NCBI GenBank assembly: GCA_016936355.1
Contig: JAFGYB010000010.1
Coordinates: forward strand, 61,556-125,555
DNA: 64,000 nt
Source of the DNA: Bacteroidales bacterium
GTDB lineage: Bacteria; Bacteroidota; Bacteroidia; Bacteroidales; F082
Direction: 5' to 3'
Shown: positions 1 through 7,928 of the stretch, one piece after another
Numbering within the stretch: the stretch's first letter is position 1
Layout of the letters: every line of letters starts with the position of its first letter
Notes under the pieces: generated by a model
Seen by the model: only the letters and a program-made list of their open reading frames with translations
The model's database searches: none
Told to the model about the DNA's origin: nothing
Made by a program: the position numbers and the translations under genes

Positions 1-930
1 ATGAAGGAAATCAAAAGGCTTCCAAACATCGATTTCCATGGCTTTCATACCCATATTGGCTCCCAGATTACCGATCCAGAAGCCTATCTGGAAGCCATCG
101 GCTTTTTGATTGAGCTGAGTCTGGAGGTCAGTAAAAACGGACAGGAAATTAAACTGCTCAACATCGGGGGTGGATTTCCTGTGGATTATGTAACAAAAAA
201 AGAATGGACCTACCTGGAAGAAAGGGTCAGGGCCGGTTACATAAAAAGTAAAAACGGGGACCTTTCCAACACTTTTGTATGGAATAACGAACCGGGCGGA
301 CTACAACAGAATGAGGAAGGGCTGATCAATCCCGATGTATGGTCAGGAGAAAAAATGTATTCTGATTTCCCAAAACATAAAATGCTGGAAAAGGTCCTGC
401 AAGGGAACATTACGGTTCACGGTAAGGAAATGAGCTTTAAAGACGGACTCGCTCTGTTAAACAATCCGGAACTGGTCATCGAGCCGGGGAGAAGTATTGC
501 CGAGGATGCGGGAATTACACTGGCAAAAGTAAGCCACGTTCGCAAGGTCGCCGGCAATCACCACCTGACCACCCTCGAAGCTTCCGTTACCAGCTTTGCC
601 ACTGCCATGTTGTTACCCCCGGTGAATCCCTGGACCATTATCAACAATCCCTTCAAAAAAGAATCCCGGCCTTTTGAAACGTTTATTGCCGGAAACCTTT
701 GTTATTCGGGAGATATTATTTCCAAATACAAAGTCTTTTTTCAAAGAGAACCCCAGCGCGGTGATGTACTTTGCTGCTATAAGACTGGCGCCTACGATCC
801 GAGCTTCTTTGCCTCCAATACCAACTCATTTCCCCGCCCCACCCGAATTCTGGTCGATGACAACGGGTTGGTCAGCGTTTTAAAATCGCGTGATACGTTC
901 GAGGAAATATTCTCCGTACCCCGTGAATAA
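1..930 (+). CDS. PLP-dependent decarboxylase (Orn/DAP/Arg group IV fold), 5' truncated
   Basis: This is the C-terminal part of a fold-type III PLP decarboxylase. HTHIG (16-20) and GGGFP (56-60) are phosphate-binding parts of the TIM barrel. EPGRS begins at residue 161, and the interface catalytic motif CYSGD begins at Cys234, followed by TGAY near 263. The PLP-binding lysine normally lies well upstream of HTHIG and is absent, so the gene almost certainly begins before the window and the ATG at base 1 is probably internal. The CYSGD motif differs from the CES..D typical of diaminopimelate decarboxylase, and there is an extra charged stretch at about 65-120. A diaminopimelate, carboxynorspermidine or related substrate is possible; I do not choose between them. 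Confidence 0.8.
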   Translation: MKEIKRLPNIDFHGFHTHIGSQITDPEAYLEAIGFLIELSLEVSKNGQEIKLLNIGGGFPVDYVTKKEWTYLEERVRAGYIKSKNGDLSNTFVWNNEPGGLQQNEEGLINPDVWSGEKMYSDFPKHKMLEKVLQGNITVHGKEMSFKDGLALLNNPELVIEPGRSIAEDAGITLAKVSHVRKVAGNHHLTTLEASVTSFATAMLLPPVNPWTIINNPFKKESRPFETFIAGNLCYSGDIISKYKVFFQREPQRGDVLCCYKTGAYDPSFFASNTNSFPRPTRILVDDNGLVSVLKSRDTFEEIFSVPRE

Positions 931-1169
931 GATAAAACCACTCTTTTACTGACCGGCTCGCAGGCAATTATTGTGTCCCTGCTTGTGGATCCATCTTCTG
1001 AACGGCCTCCGGCCACTGAAAGGCACCGACAGGCGATGAGAACCCCTTTCTCTTTTCTCTGACACAGGTCGTATCTACTTGTATTTCAAGTACTATACCC
1101 ATTTTCGATTTTATCTTTTTTTAAGAATTATTAACTACCGGACGTGAATAAATTTGAGATTTCCGGAAT

Positions 1170-1177
1170 TAGATTTG
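1170..1177 (+). promoter_or_regulatory. Bacteroidota -7 promoter element (TAGATTTG)
   Basis: Exact match to TAnnTTTG, 25 bases before the ATG at 1203. No convincing -33 TTTG at the usual spacing. Confidence 0.5.
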
Positions 1178-1202
1178 CACGTTTTTACTAATTTAAATTT
1201 AT

Positions 1203-1511
1203 ATGAAAAAACTAATTCTGTTTGTCGCCTTTGCGTTCGCCTTAGGTTTCGCTCAGGCCCAATCACCGGTGAATCATCCTCAGGAAAAGGCAAAAAAGGC
1301 AACTGTGGTCAAACGAACTGCTCATGCTAAAAGTACTGCCCAAAAAACTGCCACTACTCTTCCGATGCACAAAAAGAGCATCAGAAAACAGGCTGTCAAA
1401 AAAAGTACCCATCATTATGCCAAAAAAGAAACGGTTCACAAAGTTCCCATGCACAAACCAGTTGCTAAAACTCATTGGAAAAAGAGCACGCAAAAAAAGG
1501 CAACCAAGTAA
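1203..1511 (+). CDS. Small exported Lys/His/Thr-rich basic protein
   Basis: A 102-residue protein with a clear Sec signal peptide (MKKLILFVAFAFALGFAQAQ, residues 1-20, cleavage after AQA). The mature part is low-complexity and strongly basic: Lys, Thr, Ala and His in irregular repeats such as KKST, KKATK, MHK and HYAKK. It has no acidic patch and no recognisable domain. The composition resembles histone-H1-like tails, but the signal peptide puts it in the periplasm or outside the cell. It has its own -7 element and a strong downstream terminator, so it looks monocistronic. Binding to DNA, LPS or metal would be a guess. Function unknown. Confidence 0.75.
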   Translation: MKKLILFVAFAFALGFAQAQSPVNHPQEKAKKATVVKRTAHAKSTAQKTATTLPMHKKSIRKQAVKKSTHHYAKKETVHKVPMHKPVAKTHWKKSTQKKATK

Positions 1512-1553
1512 TGGCTCCCCAGGCCCGAAATTAAATAAACTTGATCGGGTAGT

Positions 1554-1580
1554 AAGCACCGTTTTTCGGTGCTTTTTTTA
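1554..1580 (+). terminator. Rho-independent terminator
   Basis: Eight-base stem AAGCACCG/CGGTGCTT with a TTTTT loop, followed by a T run. It lies 43 bases after the stop of the small basic protein. Confidence 0.85.
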
Positions 1581-1686
1581 TGGCTTTTTCAAAAAGTTTT
1601 AAAACCAGAAAACACTGTACTCCTTAGTGTAAGTATAAAAAACTTTAATTTTTATTTATACTCAATTCAAATAACTAAAAATATCT

Positions 1687-1694
1687 TACTTTTG
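1687..1694 (+). promoter_or_regulatory. -7 promoter element (TACTTTTG)
   Basis: Exact TAnnTTTG match, 23 bases before the SlyD-like start at 1718. Confidence 0.6.
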
Positions 1695-1717
1695 CTGTGA
1701 TATTCTGAACACTAAAA

Positions 1718-2356
1718 ATGGGAGAAATTATGATCATAGATAAAGATACAGTGGCAACCATTGCCTACAAAATAAATCTGAACGGACCCGACGGTGAACT
1801 GATCGAATATGCAGATGAAAACAGTCCGAGGGATCTGGTTTTCGGTCACGGCCAGCTTATCCCCGGATTTGAAATCGGTTTGATGGGAAAAGAACTGGGT
1901 GATTTTGTTTTTGAGATTCAACCGGAGCAAGCTTTTGGTCCCGTAAGGTATGAACTACAGGTACCGGTTCCAAAAGAAGCATTTATCGATGGAGACAAGC
2001 TTCGCGAAGACCTGCTGTTTGTAGGAAACAAGATCAACATGCTGGACGATGCCGGACGACAAATCAAAGGCGTTGTGCTGGAAGTAAACGAATCAGATGT
2101 TTTGATGGATTTTAACCATCCATTGGCCGGGAAAGCGCTCCACGTATCGGGACAGGTGCTTTCCATCCGTACGGCAACTGAATACGATTGGGCACCCGCC
2201 CACAGCGGTTGTGGATGCGGTGGCGGTTCCTGTGGCTGCGGCAGCGGACACGGTCATCATCACAGTGAAGCAGATTCCTGCTGCTCCGACGAGGAAGGCT
2301 GTGAAGCATGCGGCACAACTCCTGCGCAACAACATGAAAAACAAGAAATTCTCTAA
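1718..2356 (+). CDS. slyD: FKBP-type peptidyl-prolyl isomerase, SlyD-like
   Basis: A 212-residue cytoplasmic prolyl isomerase and chaperone of the SlyD group. The FKBP half (about 6-70) contains LIPGFEIGLMGKELGD. The inserted-flap chaperone domain follows (about 72-128), then the SlyD signature DFNHPLAGKALHV (131-143). The tail from 161 is metal-binding in character, with eight Cys (165, 167, 172, 174, 188, 189, 195, 198) and a His cluster (178, 180-182). In Escherichia coli the equivalent tail binds nickel and serves hydrogenase maturation; no hydrogenase genes are in this window. An alternative start is the Met at codon 5. It is flanked by its own promoter and a shared terminator. Confidence 0.93.
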   Translation: MGEIMIIDKDTVATIAYKINLNGPDGELIEYADENSPRDLVFGHGQLIPGFEIGLMGKELGDFVFEIQPEQAFGPVRYELQVPVPKEAFIDGDKLREDLLFVGNKINMLDDAGRQIKGVVLEVNESDVLMDFNHPLAGKALHVSGQVLSIRTATEYDWAPAHSGCGCGGGSCGCGSGHGHHHSEADSCCSDEEGCEACGTTPAQQHEKQEIL

Positions 2357-2376
2357 CAGGAGGATCATTGAATTAT

Positions 2377-2409
2377 AAAAAAAAGCGGACTGAAAAGTCC
2401 GCTTTTTTT
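2377..2409. terminator. Bidirectional terminator between slyD and mltG
   Basis: Fourteen-base stem (AAAAAAAGCGGACT) around a GAAA tetraloop, with A and T runs on both sides. It serves slyD on the plus strand and overlaps the mltG stop codon on the minus strand. Confidence 0.9.
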
Positions 2410-3490
2410 ATTTAAATATTTTCAACTTATCCAACGCTTCCTGATATTTTTCAGCATTGATTTGCTGCTGCCGGTTGGTATTGGCAAAAACATGGTATCC
2501 GGAAAAATCATCTTTCGCACAAAAGTAAAGGTAATGGGTTTTTGCCGGTTGCAATACTGCCTCAATGGCAGCAATGGATGGAATACAAATAGGCCCCGGG
2601 GGAAGTCCTCTGTGCCGGTAGGTATTATAGGGAGATTTCACCCGCTTCTGTTCGTTCAGCACCCTCCTGATGGAAAAATCCTGCAGGGCAAAAACTACCG
2701 TGGGATCAGCCTGCAACCGCCACCCTTTATCCAGCCGGTTCAGATAAACCGAAGCAATCACAGGCATTTCATCTACCTTATTGGTTTCCTTGTCAATGAT
2801 GGAAGCCAGAATTGAAACCTTTTCTGGCGTTAATCCCAGTGTGTCGGCTTGCTCCCTCCGTTGCTTATTCCAGAATTTTTCGTATTCCTGATGCATTCTT
2901 TCTACAAAAGCTTTGGGCTTAATGGTCCAGAAAAACTGATAGGTATTGGGGATAAACATGGAAGGGATTGTATATTTGTTAAATCCCAGGGAGGCAATAT
3001 AGGCGCTGTCGGTCAACAGATTAATCAACGAAACGGAATCGGGTTCGATCTGCTTTCCGACAATCCCTGCCAGCTGACTGATATCACGAACATTGTTAAA
3101 CGTTACATTTACCGGACTTTGTCTGCCGGAACGAAACATATCCACCAATTGTTTGTTGTTCATTTTGTCGTTGATCACGTAATGACCGGGTTTTACCAGT
3201 GTGGCCAGTTTTTTTTGTTCGGCCCACCATTCGAAATTTTTTCGGTGGATGATCAGCCCTTTGGAATACAAAATTGATTTCAACTGAATAAATCCGGAAC
3301 CGGTAGGCACATTAATTCCCATGGGCTTTCCTTCCGGAGTCCAAACATTAGGCTGATAAATAACGGTATACATAAAATAACCCGCACCCAGCAACAAAAT
3401 CACCAAAACAATAATCAGTCTTCTGAAAAACTTGATGAAGGGATTATTCTTCTTTTTTTGTGTTGAGTATCTCGAAATATATTGCGACAT
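2408..3490 (-). CDS. mltG: Endolytic murein transglycosylase MltG (YceG-like)
   Basis: A 360-residue inner-membrane protein that cuts nascent glycan strands and so limits peptidoglycan chain length. It has a basic cytoplasmic N-terminus, one membrane helix at about 24-46, and a periplasmic LysM-like plus YceG domain. The catalytic segment is IIDKETNK with Glu235, followed by VYLNRL and LQADPTV (246-265), the family hallmark. IPNTYQFFW (180-188) is also conserved. Length is normal for the family. Confidence 0.95.
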   Translation of the reverse strand: MSQYISRYSTQKKKNNPFIKFFRRLIIVLVILLLGAGYFMYTVIYQPNVWTPEGKPMGINVPTGSGFIQLKSILYSKGLIIHRKNFEWWAEQKKLATLVKPGHYVINDKMNNKQLVDMFRSGRQSPVNVTFNNVRDISQLAGIVGKQIEPDSVSLINLLTDSAYIASLGFNKYTIPSMFIPNTYQFFWTIKPKAFVERMHQEYEKFWNKQRREQADTLGLTPEKVSILASIIDKETNKVDEMPVIASVYLNRLDKGWRLQADPTVVFALQDFSIRRVLNEQKRVKSPYNTYRHRGLPPGPICIPSIAAIEAVLQPAKTHYLYFCAKDDFSGYHVFANTNRQQQINAEKYQEALDKLKIFK

Positions 3491-3513
3491 AGACTGTGAT
3501 ATATTTTTACATG

Positions 3514-4044
3514 CTAATAACGGAAGCGTTGCATCAAATATTCTCCCGTGAAGCTACCATTTTTCAGATTCCATTCCTTTTTCATTCCCGACACTTGAAA
3601 ACCATGTCCTTGAAACAACTTCAGACTGGCCTCGTTGTCCTCTTCCACATGACAAAACAGCTGGTGCAGATTCAGGTGATCAAAAACATATTCAGCCACT
3701 AGTTCCAGCGCAGATCCGGCATAGCCCCTCCCCCTGAAAGCTTCTACCAGAACAATCCCCACCCCTGCCCTTTTGTTTACAGCATCTATTTCAAACAAAT
3801 CAATTGTACCAACAGGCTGCCCTTCTTTCGTCAATTCAATCATAAAGCGGACCTGCTGGAGCGAAAAAACATCCTGTTTATTCTGAGAAAATACATACTG
3901 CTCCATGTCAAAACGCGAATAAGGAACCCAGGTCTGAGTCACGTGCCACAGTTGGGTATCGTTTTCAAGTTGCAGGAGGAAATCGATATCATCCGGTTCG
4001 GGAGCCCTTAATTTTATGTCATCATTTTGTAGCATTGGCTGCAA
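3514..4044 (-). CDS. GNAT N-acetyltransferase (RimJ/RimL-like)
   Basis: A 176-residue GNAT-fold enzyme of the RimJ/RimL or SpeG-like type. Visible features are the N-terminal LRAPEPDDIDFLLQLEND strand-helix, the substrate segment PVGTIDLFEID, and the acetyl-CoA pyrophosphate loop VEAFRGRGYAGSAL (motif A, about 104-117), followed by HLNLHQLFCHVEEDNEAS and GF near the end. The acceptor may be a protein N-terminus, spermidine or another amine; the sequence does not decide. The mltG start lies 23 bases downstream on the same strand, so both may share a transcript. Confidence 0.85.
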   Translation of the reverse strand: MQPMLQNDDIKLRAPEPDDIDFLLQLENDTQLWHVTQTWVPYSRFDMEQYVFSQNKQDVFSLQQVRFMIELTKEGQPVGTIDLFEIDAVNKRAGVGIVLVEAFRGRGYAGSALELVAEYVFDHLNLHQLFCHVEEDNEASLKLFQGHGFQVSGMKKEWNLKNGSFTGEYLMQRFRY

Positions 4045-4184
4045 ATGTCATAATTTCCGTGCAGATTTCAAATGATTTTATTCGATTGTTGACGAAAAAA
4101 CCAAAGAAATCTTAAAATGAAGCGCAACGAAGTTCAGGGGCATGATTTTTGTCTTTTGGTTCACAATATTTCAATAGAAATATG

Positions 4185-4201
4185 TACCTTTACAAAAGGT
4201 A
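4185..4201. promoter_or_regulatory. Palindrome TACCTTT-ACA-AAAGGTA upstream of the YtxH gene
   Basis: Perfect 7-base inverted repeat with a 3-base spacer, 67 bases before the ATG at 4269. Its left arm overlaps a one-mismatch -7 element (TACCTTTA), as expected for an operator on a promoter. No regulator can be named. Confidence 0.4.
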
Positions 4202-4268
4202 TTACGTTCTTAAAGAAAGATCCTAGTATAAGGATTTACATCATTTCATTAATCAAAAAATTAAAACC

Positions 4269-4538
4269 ATGAGTGACCGTTGTTCAAGTTCAGGGTTTGC
4301 CTTTTTCTCAGGCATGGTTGTCGGAGCTGCTGTTGGAGCCATTATTGGCCTGCTGTACGCCCCTGAAGCCGGTGAAGAAACCCGCAAAAAAGTAGGTAAT
4401 AAGACCAAGGAAATCTCAGACGATTTGCTGGATCAGTTTGATGACCTAAAAGAAAACGTCAACGAAATTCTGGCCGAGGTAAAGAAAACCGGAAACCAGG
4501 TAGTTGAAGATATTAAAAAGCCTTTGAAAAAGGGATAA
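4269..4538 (+). CDS. YtxH-domain small membrane protein
   Basis: An 89-residue protein of the YtxH/GvpP type. A glycine-rich hydrophobic segment (about 11-31, FFSGMVVGAAVGAIIGLLYA) ends in the family's APEAGEETRKKV motif. An amphipathic, charged helix follows (about 37-88), probably a coiled coil. Proteins of this family are often stress-induced and membrane-associated with unknown biochemical role. It is followed by a long hairpin and a holin-like membrane protein, a common pairing. Confidence 0.85.
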   Translation: MSDRCSSSGFAFFSGMVVGAAVGAIIGLLYAPEAGEETRKKVGNKTKEISDDLLDQFDDLKENVNEILAEVKKTGNQVVEDIKKPLKKG

Positions 4539-4560
4539 ACCCCTTTTTGAAATATCAATC

Positions 4561-4597
4561 TAACACTGTAGAGGGACTGGATCCCTCTGTGGTGTTA
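4561..4597 (+). promoter_or_regulatory. Sixteen-base-pair RNA hairpin between the YtxH gene and its downstream neighbour
   Basis: Arms 4561-4576 and 4582-4597 pair over their whole length as RNA (13 Watson-Crick pairs and three adjacent G-U pairs) around loop CTGGA. No T run follows, so it is a poor intrinsic terminator. It could be a processing site, an mRNA stabiliser of the ytxH transcript, or an attenuator. Confidence 0.5.
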
Positions 4598-4628
4598 TGT
4601 GCTTTTGTGCACACAAAATGTCTGTAAT

Positions 4629-5261
4629 ATGGAAGAACATAATTTCAAGACTCCGTTGAAGGAAACCCTCGAAGAAATCAAGAAGTACATCGACTTTCAA
4701 CTGGAATACAATAAAGTGCTTACCCGAAAGAAATCAGGAGAAGCATTTGCCCAGTTGTTGCTGCTTGCAGTTGTCGGGTTTATCCTGATCTTTATTTTAC
4801 TCTTCCTGTCTCTGGCTTTTGTCAACTGGTATGCGGCTCATATTGGTAACAAAACCGACGGATTCCTGATTATTTCACTGGTTTACTTCTTCTTTGCATT
4901 GATCGTTTTTGCCTTCAAGAACACCCTGATATTTAACCCGATCAGAAAGTACCTAAGCAGAAATTTCTCCAGTAAAGAAGAACAGGACTTTTTCTCCGGG
5001 AACCTTAATTACAGTGAACAGGCTTCCAAAAAATACATCGAATACTTACAGAAACAAAACCGGAAACAAGAAAACGAACTCCGATTAAGATTCAGGGAAC
5101 TGGAGCACCAGTTGAACTGGGTCAACATTACCAAAAATGCGGTATCAGGAATTATACAAAGCCTGACCACCACAACCATGGTTATAAAAACAGCCTTTCA
5201 ACTGGGTAAGAGATTCACTGCAGGAAAAAAGAAGAAATTACTGAAGGATAAGGAAGACTAA
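4629..5261 (+). CDS. Two-helix membrane protein, holin-superfamily-like
   Basis: A 210-residue protein. The start at 4629 (MEEHNFKTPL) is preferred to the in-frame ATG at 4599, which falls just after the hairpin and adds an uncharacteristic Cys-rich peptide. A charged N-terminal helix (about 10-40) precedes two membrane segments (about 45-68 and 78-98). The C-terminal half is basic and coiled-coil-like. This matches proteins named phage holin family or YqjE-like that follow ytxH genes; it is not evidence of a prophage. Function unknown. Its stop directly abuts the frr stop on the other strand. Confidence 0.8.
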   Translation: MEEHNFKTPLKETLEEIKKYIDFQLEYNKVLTRKKSGEAFAQLLLLAVVGFILIFILLFLSLAFVNWYAAHIGNKTDGFLIISLVYFFFALIVFAFKNTLIFNPIRKYLSRNFSSKEEQDFFSGNLNYSEQASKKYIEYLQKQNRKQENELRLRFRELEHQLNWVNITKNAVSGIIQSLTTTTMVIKTAFQLGKRFTAGKKKKLLKDKED

Positions 5262-5834
5262 CTATACTGTCATAATGTCTTTTTCCTTTGCTTCAAAGAG
5301 ATGATCTACTTTTTGAATATACTGATCGGTTAACTTCTGAACATCGTCTACCAGCTTTTTGGTTTCATCTTCAGCCAACCCATCCTTTTCCAATTTCTTG
5401 GCTTCATCGTTAGCATGTCTGCGGGCATTCCGTATGCCCACTTTCGACTCTTCCAAAACATGTTTGGCCCTTTTTACCAGATCCAGACGACGTTCTTCCG
5501 TTAACGGGGGCACATTAATTCTCAATTGCAACCCTTCATTGGAGGGATTAAAACCCAGGTTCGCATTCTGAATGGCTTTTTCAATTTCGTGAATCACACT
5601 CTTGTCAAAGGGTTGAACAACGATGGAATGCGGATCCGGGGTATTAATATTGGCCGTTTGTTCAATCGGAGTCATTACTCCGTAATATTCCACTTTTACA
5701 CCCGAAAGCATCCCGGGAGTTGCTTTACCGGCTCTAATTTTCTGAAACTCAAATTCAAGATGCTGGATGGCATGTTGCATACTTTCTTCAGCTTCTTCAA
5801 GAACTAAAATTGCGTCGTCTGTCATGTTGTCCAA
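5262..5834 (-). CDS. frr: Ribosome recycling factor
   Basis: A 190-residue RRF that, with EF-G, splits post-termination ribosomes. Recognisable parts are EFQKIRAGKATPGML, VEYYGVMTPIEQ.ANI (near residue 48-62), FDKS.IHEIEKAIQNANLGFNPSNEG, LRINVPPLTEERR, and the C-terminal VGIRNARR..A. The length matches the family. Met4 is a second possible start and would give a more typical 187-residue protein. A TAAATTTG -7 element ends 16 bases before the start. Confidence 0.97.
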   Translation of the reverse strand: MDNMTDDAILVLEEAEESMQHAIQHLEFEFQKIRAGKATPGMLSGVKVEYYGVMTPIEQTANINTPDPHSIVVQPFDKSVIHEIEKAIQNANLGFNPSNEGLQLRINVPPLTEERRLDLVKRAKHVLEESKVGIRNARRHANDEAKKLEKDGLAEDETKKLVDDVQKLTDQYIQKVDHLFEAKEKDIMTV

Positions 5835-5849
5835 AAATTATTGTTGCCA

Positions 5850-5857
5850 CAAATTTA
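5850..5857 (-). promoter_or_regulatory. -7 promoter element (TAAATTTG) for frr
   Basis: Exact TAnnTTTG match on the minus strand, 16 bases upstream of the frr start. Confidence 0.6.
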
Positions 5858-5959
5858 ACATTTTAAGCGGTTTGAAATGCAGTGCTTTCAATTTTTTGAT
5901 TTTTTTAAAAATCAAATGTCTTCCGTCAGCCATTCCTTCACCCAATCTAAAATTTAATG

Positions 5960-5967
5960 TATTTTTG
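5960..5967 (+). promoter_or_regulatory. -7 promoter element (TATTTTTG)
   Basis: Exact TAnnTTTG match, 16 bases before the ATG at 5984. It lies inside the longer ORF starting at 5957, which argues for the later start. Confidence 0.6.
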
Positions 5968-5983
5968 TGTCAAAAGTACGCTT

Positions 5984-6664
5984 ATGGCAGCAGATTCGGT
6001 TATCACTCTCAACGATGTTTCAGTCTTTCAAAAAAACAAACTGGTCTTGTCGCATGTAAACTTACAGGTGAATAAAGGTGAGTTTGTGTACCTGATCGGG
6101 AAAACCGGAAGCGGCAAATCCAGTCTGTTGCAAATGATCTATGCCGAGTTGCCCTCCCAGGGTGAAGAGGCTCTTGTTTGTGGCTACGACCTGAAAAAAA
6201 TAACACGCCGTACAGTCCCTTTTTTGAGAAGAAAACTGGGGATTGTTTTTCAGGATTATCAATTACTAAGCGACAGAAGCATCCAGGATAATCTAAAATT
6301 TGTTTTAAAAGCTACCGGCTGGAACGATAAGAGCGCTATCAACAACCGGATACTGGACGTACTTTCCGAGGTAGGCCTGGTAGGGAAACTCAACACCATG
6401 CCCCATCAACTTTCGGGCGGAGAGCAACAACGGGTTGCCATCGCACGGGCCATCCTGAACAAACCCGAGTTAATCCTTGCGGATGAACCCACAGGAAACC
6501 TGGATCCGGGCACTTCCAACGAAATCATCAGACTGCTGAACAAAATTTGTGAAGACGGTACCTCTGTGCTTATGGCCACACACAATTATAACCTGATACA
6601 GAAATTTCCCCAAAGGATTGTTAAATGTGAGGAAGGGTCCCTGGTAGACTCCAACAACAGCTAG
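5984..6664 (+). CDS. ftsE: FtsE-like ABC transporter ATPase
   Basis: A 226-residue cytoplasmic ABC ATPase. Walker A is GKTGSGKS (39-46), FQDYQLL at 89-95 is the Q-loop form typical of FtsE, the signature is LSGGEQ (143-148), Walker B is LILADE (163-168), and the switch His200 is in MATH. FtsE works with FtsX to control septal peptidoglycan hydrolases. No FtsX or other permease gene is adjacent, so the assignment rests on sequence alone; a LolD-like role is the alternative. Its stop shares the palindrome CTAG with the convergent glycosyltransferase. Confidence 0.85.
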   Translation: MAADSVITLNDVSVFQKNKLVLSHVNLQVNKGEFVYLIGKTGSGKSSLLQMIYAELPSQGEEALVCGYDLKKITRRTVPFLRRKLGIVFQDYQLLSDRSIQDNLKFVLKATGWNDKSAINNRILDVLSEVGLVGKLNTMPHQLSGGEQQRVAIARAILNKPELILADEPTGNLDPGTSNEIIRLLNKICEDGTSVLMATHNYNLIQKFPQRIVKCEEGSLVDSNNS

Positions 6665-7797
6665 AGATACTGTGTGTAAATTTTTCGCAATACTTCCGAT
6701 TCGTTTTCCCAGTTCAGCTCGTTTCTTGCCCTGAGTGTATTCATTTTCCAGGCAACCATCTTATCCGGCCGAGCCAGAATATCATTGATTTTTGCGGCAA
6801 TGTGTTTGGGATTATGATCCGGAATGTAATCTCCTACCTCGTATTGATCCACCACTTTTCTGATCTCCGGTAAATCAGAAACCAGCACCGGAATTCCGGC
6901 CTGGAGGTAATCAAACAATTTGTTGGGCAAACTATACAAATAATTGACCGAAGTTCCTTTGTCCAACGAGAGTCCTAAATCAGCCGCCGCCGTAAACTGC
7001 ATTAACTCCAGGTAAGGCATGCGGGGCTTAAACATCACTTTGGTATCCAGTTTCAGTTGCTTCACTTTCTCTTTCAATTCAGGTAACACATCGCCCCCGC
7101 CTACAATCAAAAGTAAGGCATTGTCAACAGTTTGCATGGCTTCTACCAGTTCCTCAGCGCCCCGTTCCACATTAATCCCCGACCCCTGTAAGATCAGGAT
7201 GCGCTGATCGTAGGGAAGTCCCAGCTTCTGCCGGTCCAGTGTCTGAAAAGGAAATTTTTCAGGAACATTGCGCACCACCTGCATCTTCACACCGTAGTCT
7301 CTGGCAAACAAAGTGGCAATGGATTCATTCACTGTAATCAAATCCCTGACTTTAGGCAGAAACATTCGTTCGACCCCCTTCCATAATTTCCGTTTTAACG
7401 GATGATGGATCAATTCAGGAACTCCGGTAAAATATTCATGGGAATCGTACACCATAGGGATTCTCTTAAGCCGCGAAACAACGAAATTAGGCGCCAGTGT
7501 GTCCAGGTCATTGGAAACCAGCAAATCTATCCGACGAAGAAGCAGGAAGAAAAAAAGCCGTACCTGGTATTCCATGTAAAACCCCGGCCCTTTTTTCATG
7601 AACAGATTCATTCTGTGCATTTGGTAAGCACGGCGATCAAGGTCAGGACTGCTTTTCAGCTTTCTGCCAACCAACAATACTGAAAACCCCATCGAGGTCA
7701 GTGTTTTACAAACCTTGTGCACCCGCTGATCCGTCACCAGGTCATTGGTTACCGATACAATTACTTTTTTTCCCAATTCAGAATTTATTAGAATCAC
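6661..7797 (-). CDS. Glycosyltransferase family 4 (GT-B fold)
   Basis: A 378-residue GT-B enzyme. The N-terminal Rossmann half opens KVIVSVTNDLVTDQRVHKV. The middle has VYDSHEYFTGVPEL, and the C-terminal half has the nucleotide-sugar-binding region ILQGSGINVERGAEELVEAM. The retaining-GT4 signature region near 300-320 is YSLPNKLFDYLQAGIPVLVSDLPE, with the E-x7-E motif weakened. Donor and acceptor sugars cannot be told. The divergent neighbour is an MsbA-like exporter, which suits an envelope glycan role. Confidence 0.88.
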   Translation of the reverse strand: MILINSELGKKVIVSVTNDLVTDQRVHKVCKTLTSMGFSVLLVGRKLKSSPDLDRRAYQMHRMNLFMKKGPGFYMEYQVRLFFFLLLRRIDLLVSNDLDTLAPNFVVSRLKRIPMVYDSHEYFTGVPELIHHPLKRKLWKGVERMFLPKVRDLITVNESIATLFARDYGVKMQVVRNVPEKFPFQTLDRQKLGLPYDQRILILQGSGINVERGAEELVEAMQTVDNALLLIVGGGDVLPELKEKVKQLKLDTKVMFKPRMPYLELMQFTAAADLGLSLDKGTSVNYLYSLPNKLFDYLQAGIPVLVSDLPEIRKVVDQYEVGDYIPDHNPKHIAAKINDILARPDKMVAWKMNTLRARNELNWENESEVLRKIYTQYL

Positions 7798-7828
7798 ACC
7801 ACCGGCCTGTCCTTTGCCGGTTCATTTT

Positions 7829-7836
7829 CAAATATA
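7829..7836 (-). promoter_or_regulatory. -7 promoter element (TATATTTG) for the glycosyltransferase
   Basis: Exact match on the minus strand, 31 bases upstream of the start at 7797. A short hairpin (ACCGGC/GCCGGT, 7801-7821) sits in the predicted leader. Confidence 0.55.
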
Positions 7837-7899
7837 AAAAGGATTTCCCGTTTTATAACGACTGTCGTCATTTTTAAATCCGTACAGAAGTATTCTTTT

Positions 7900-7907
7900 T
7901 ATCTTTG
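7900..7907 (+). promoter_or_regulatory. -7 promoter element (TATCTTTG) for the MsbA-like exporter
   Basis: Exact match, 21 bases before the ATG at 7929, divergent from the glycosyltransferase promoter at 7829-7836. Confidence 0.6.
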
Positions 7908-7928
7908 CACGACGCTAAATTTCTTTGA

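Noticed and set aside
4269..5261. Prophage lysis genes suggested by holin-type names (also 15231-15593)
   Set aside because: Both proteins belong to chromosomal families named after holin topology. No endolysin, capsid, integrase or other phage gene is near.
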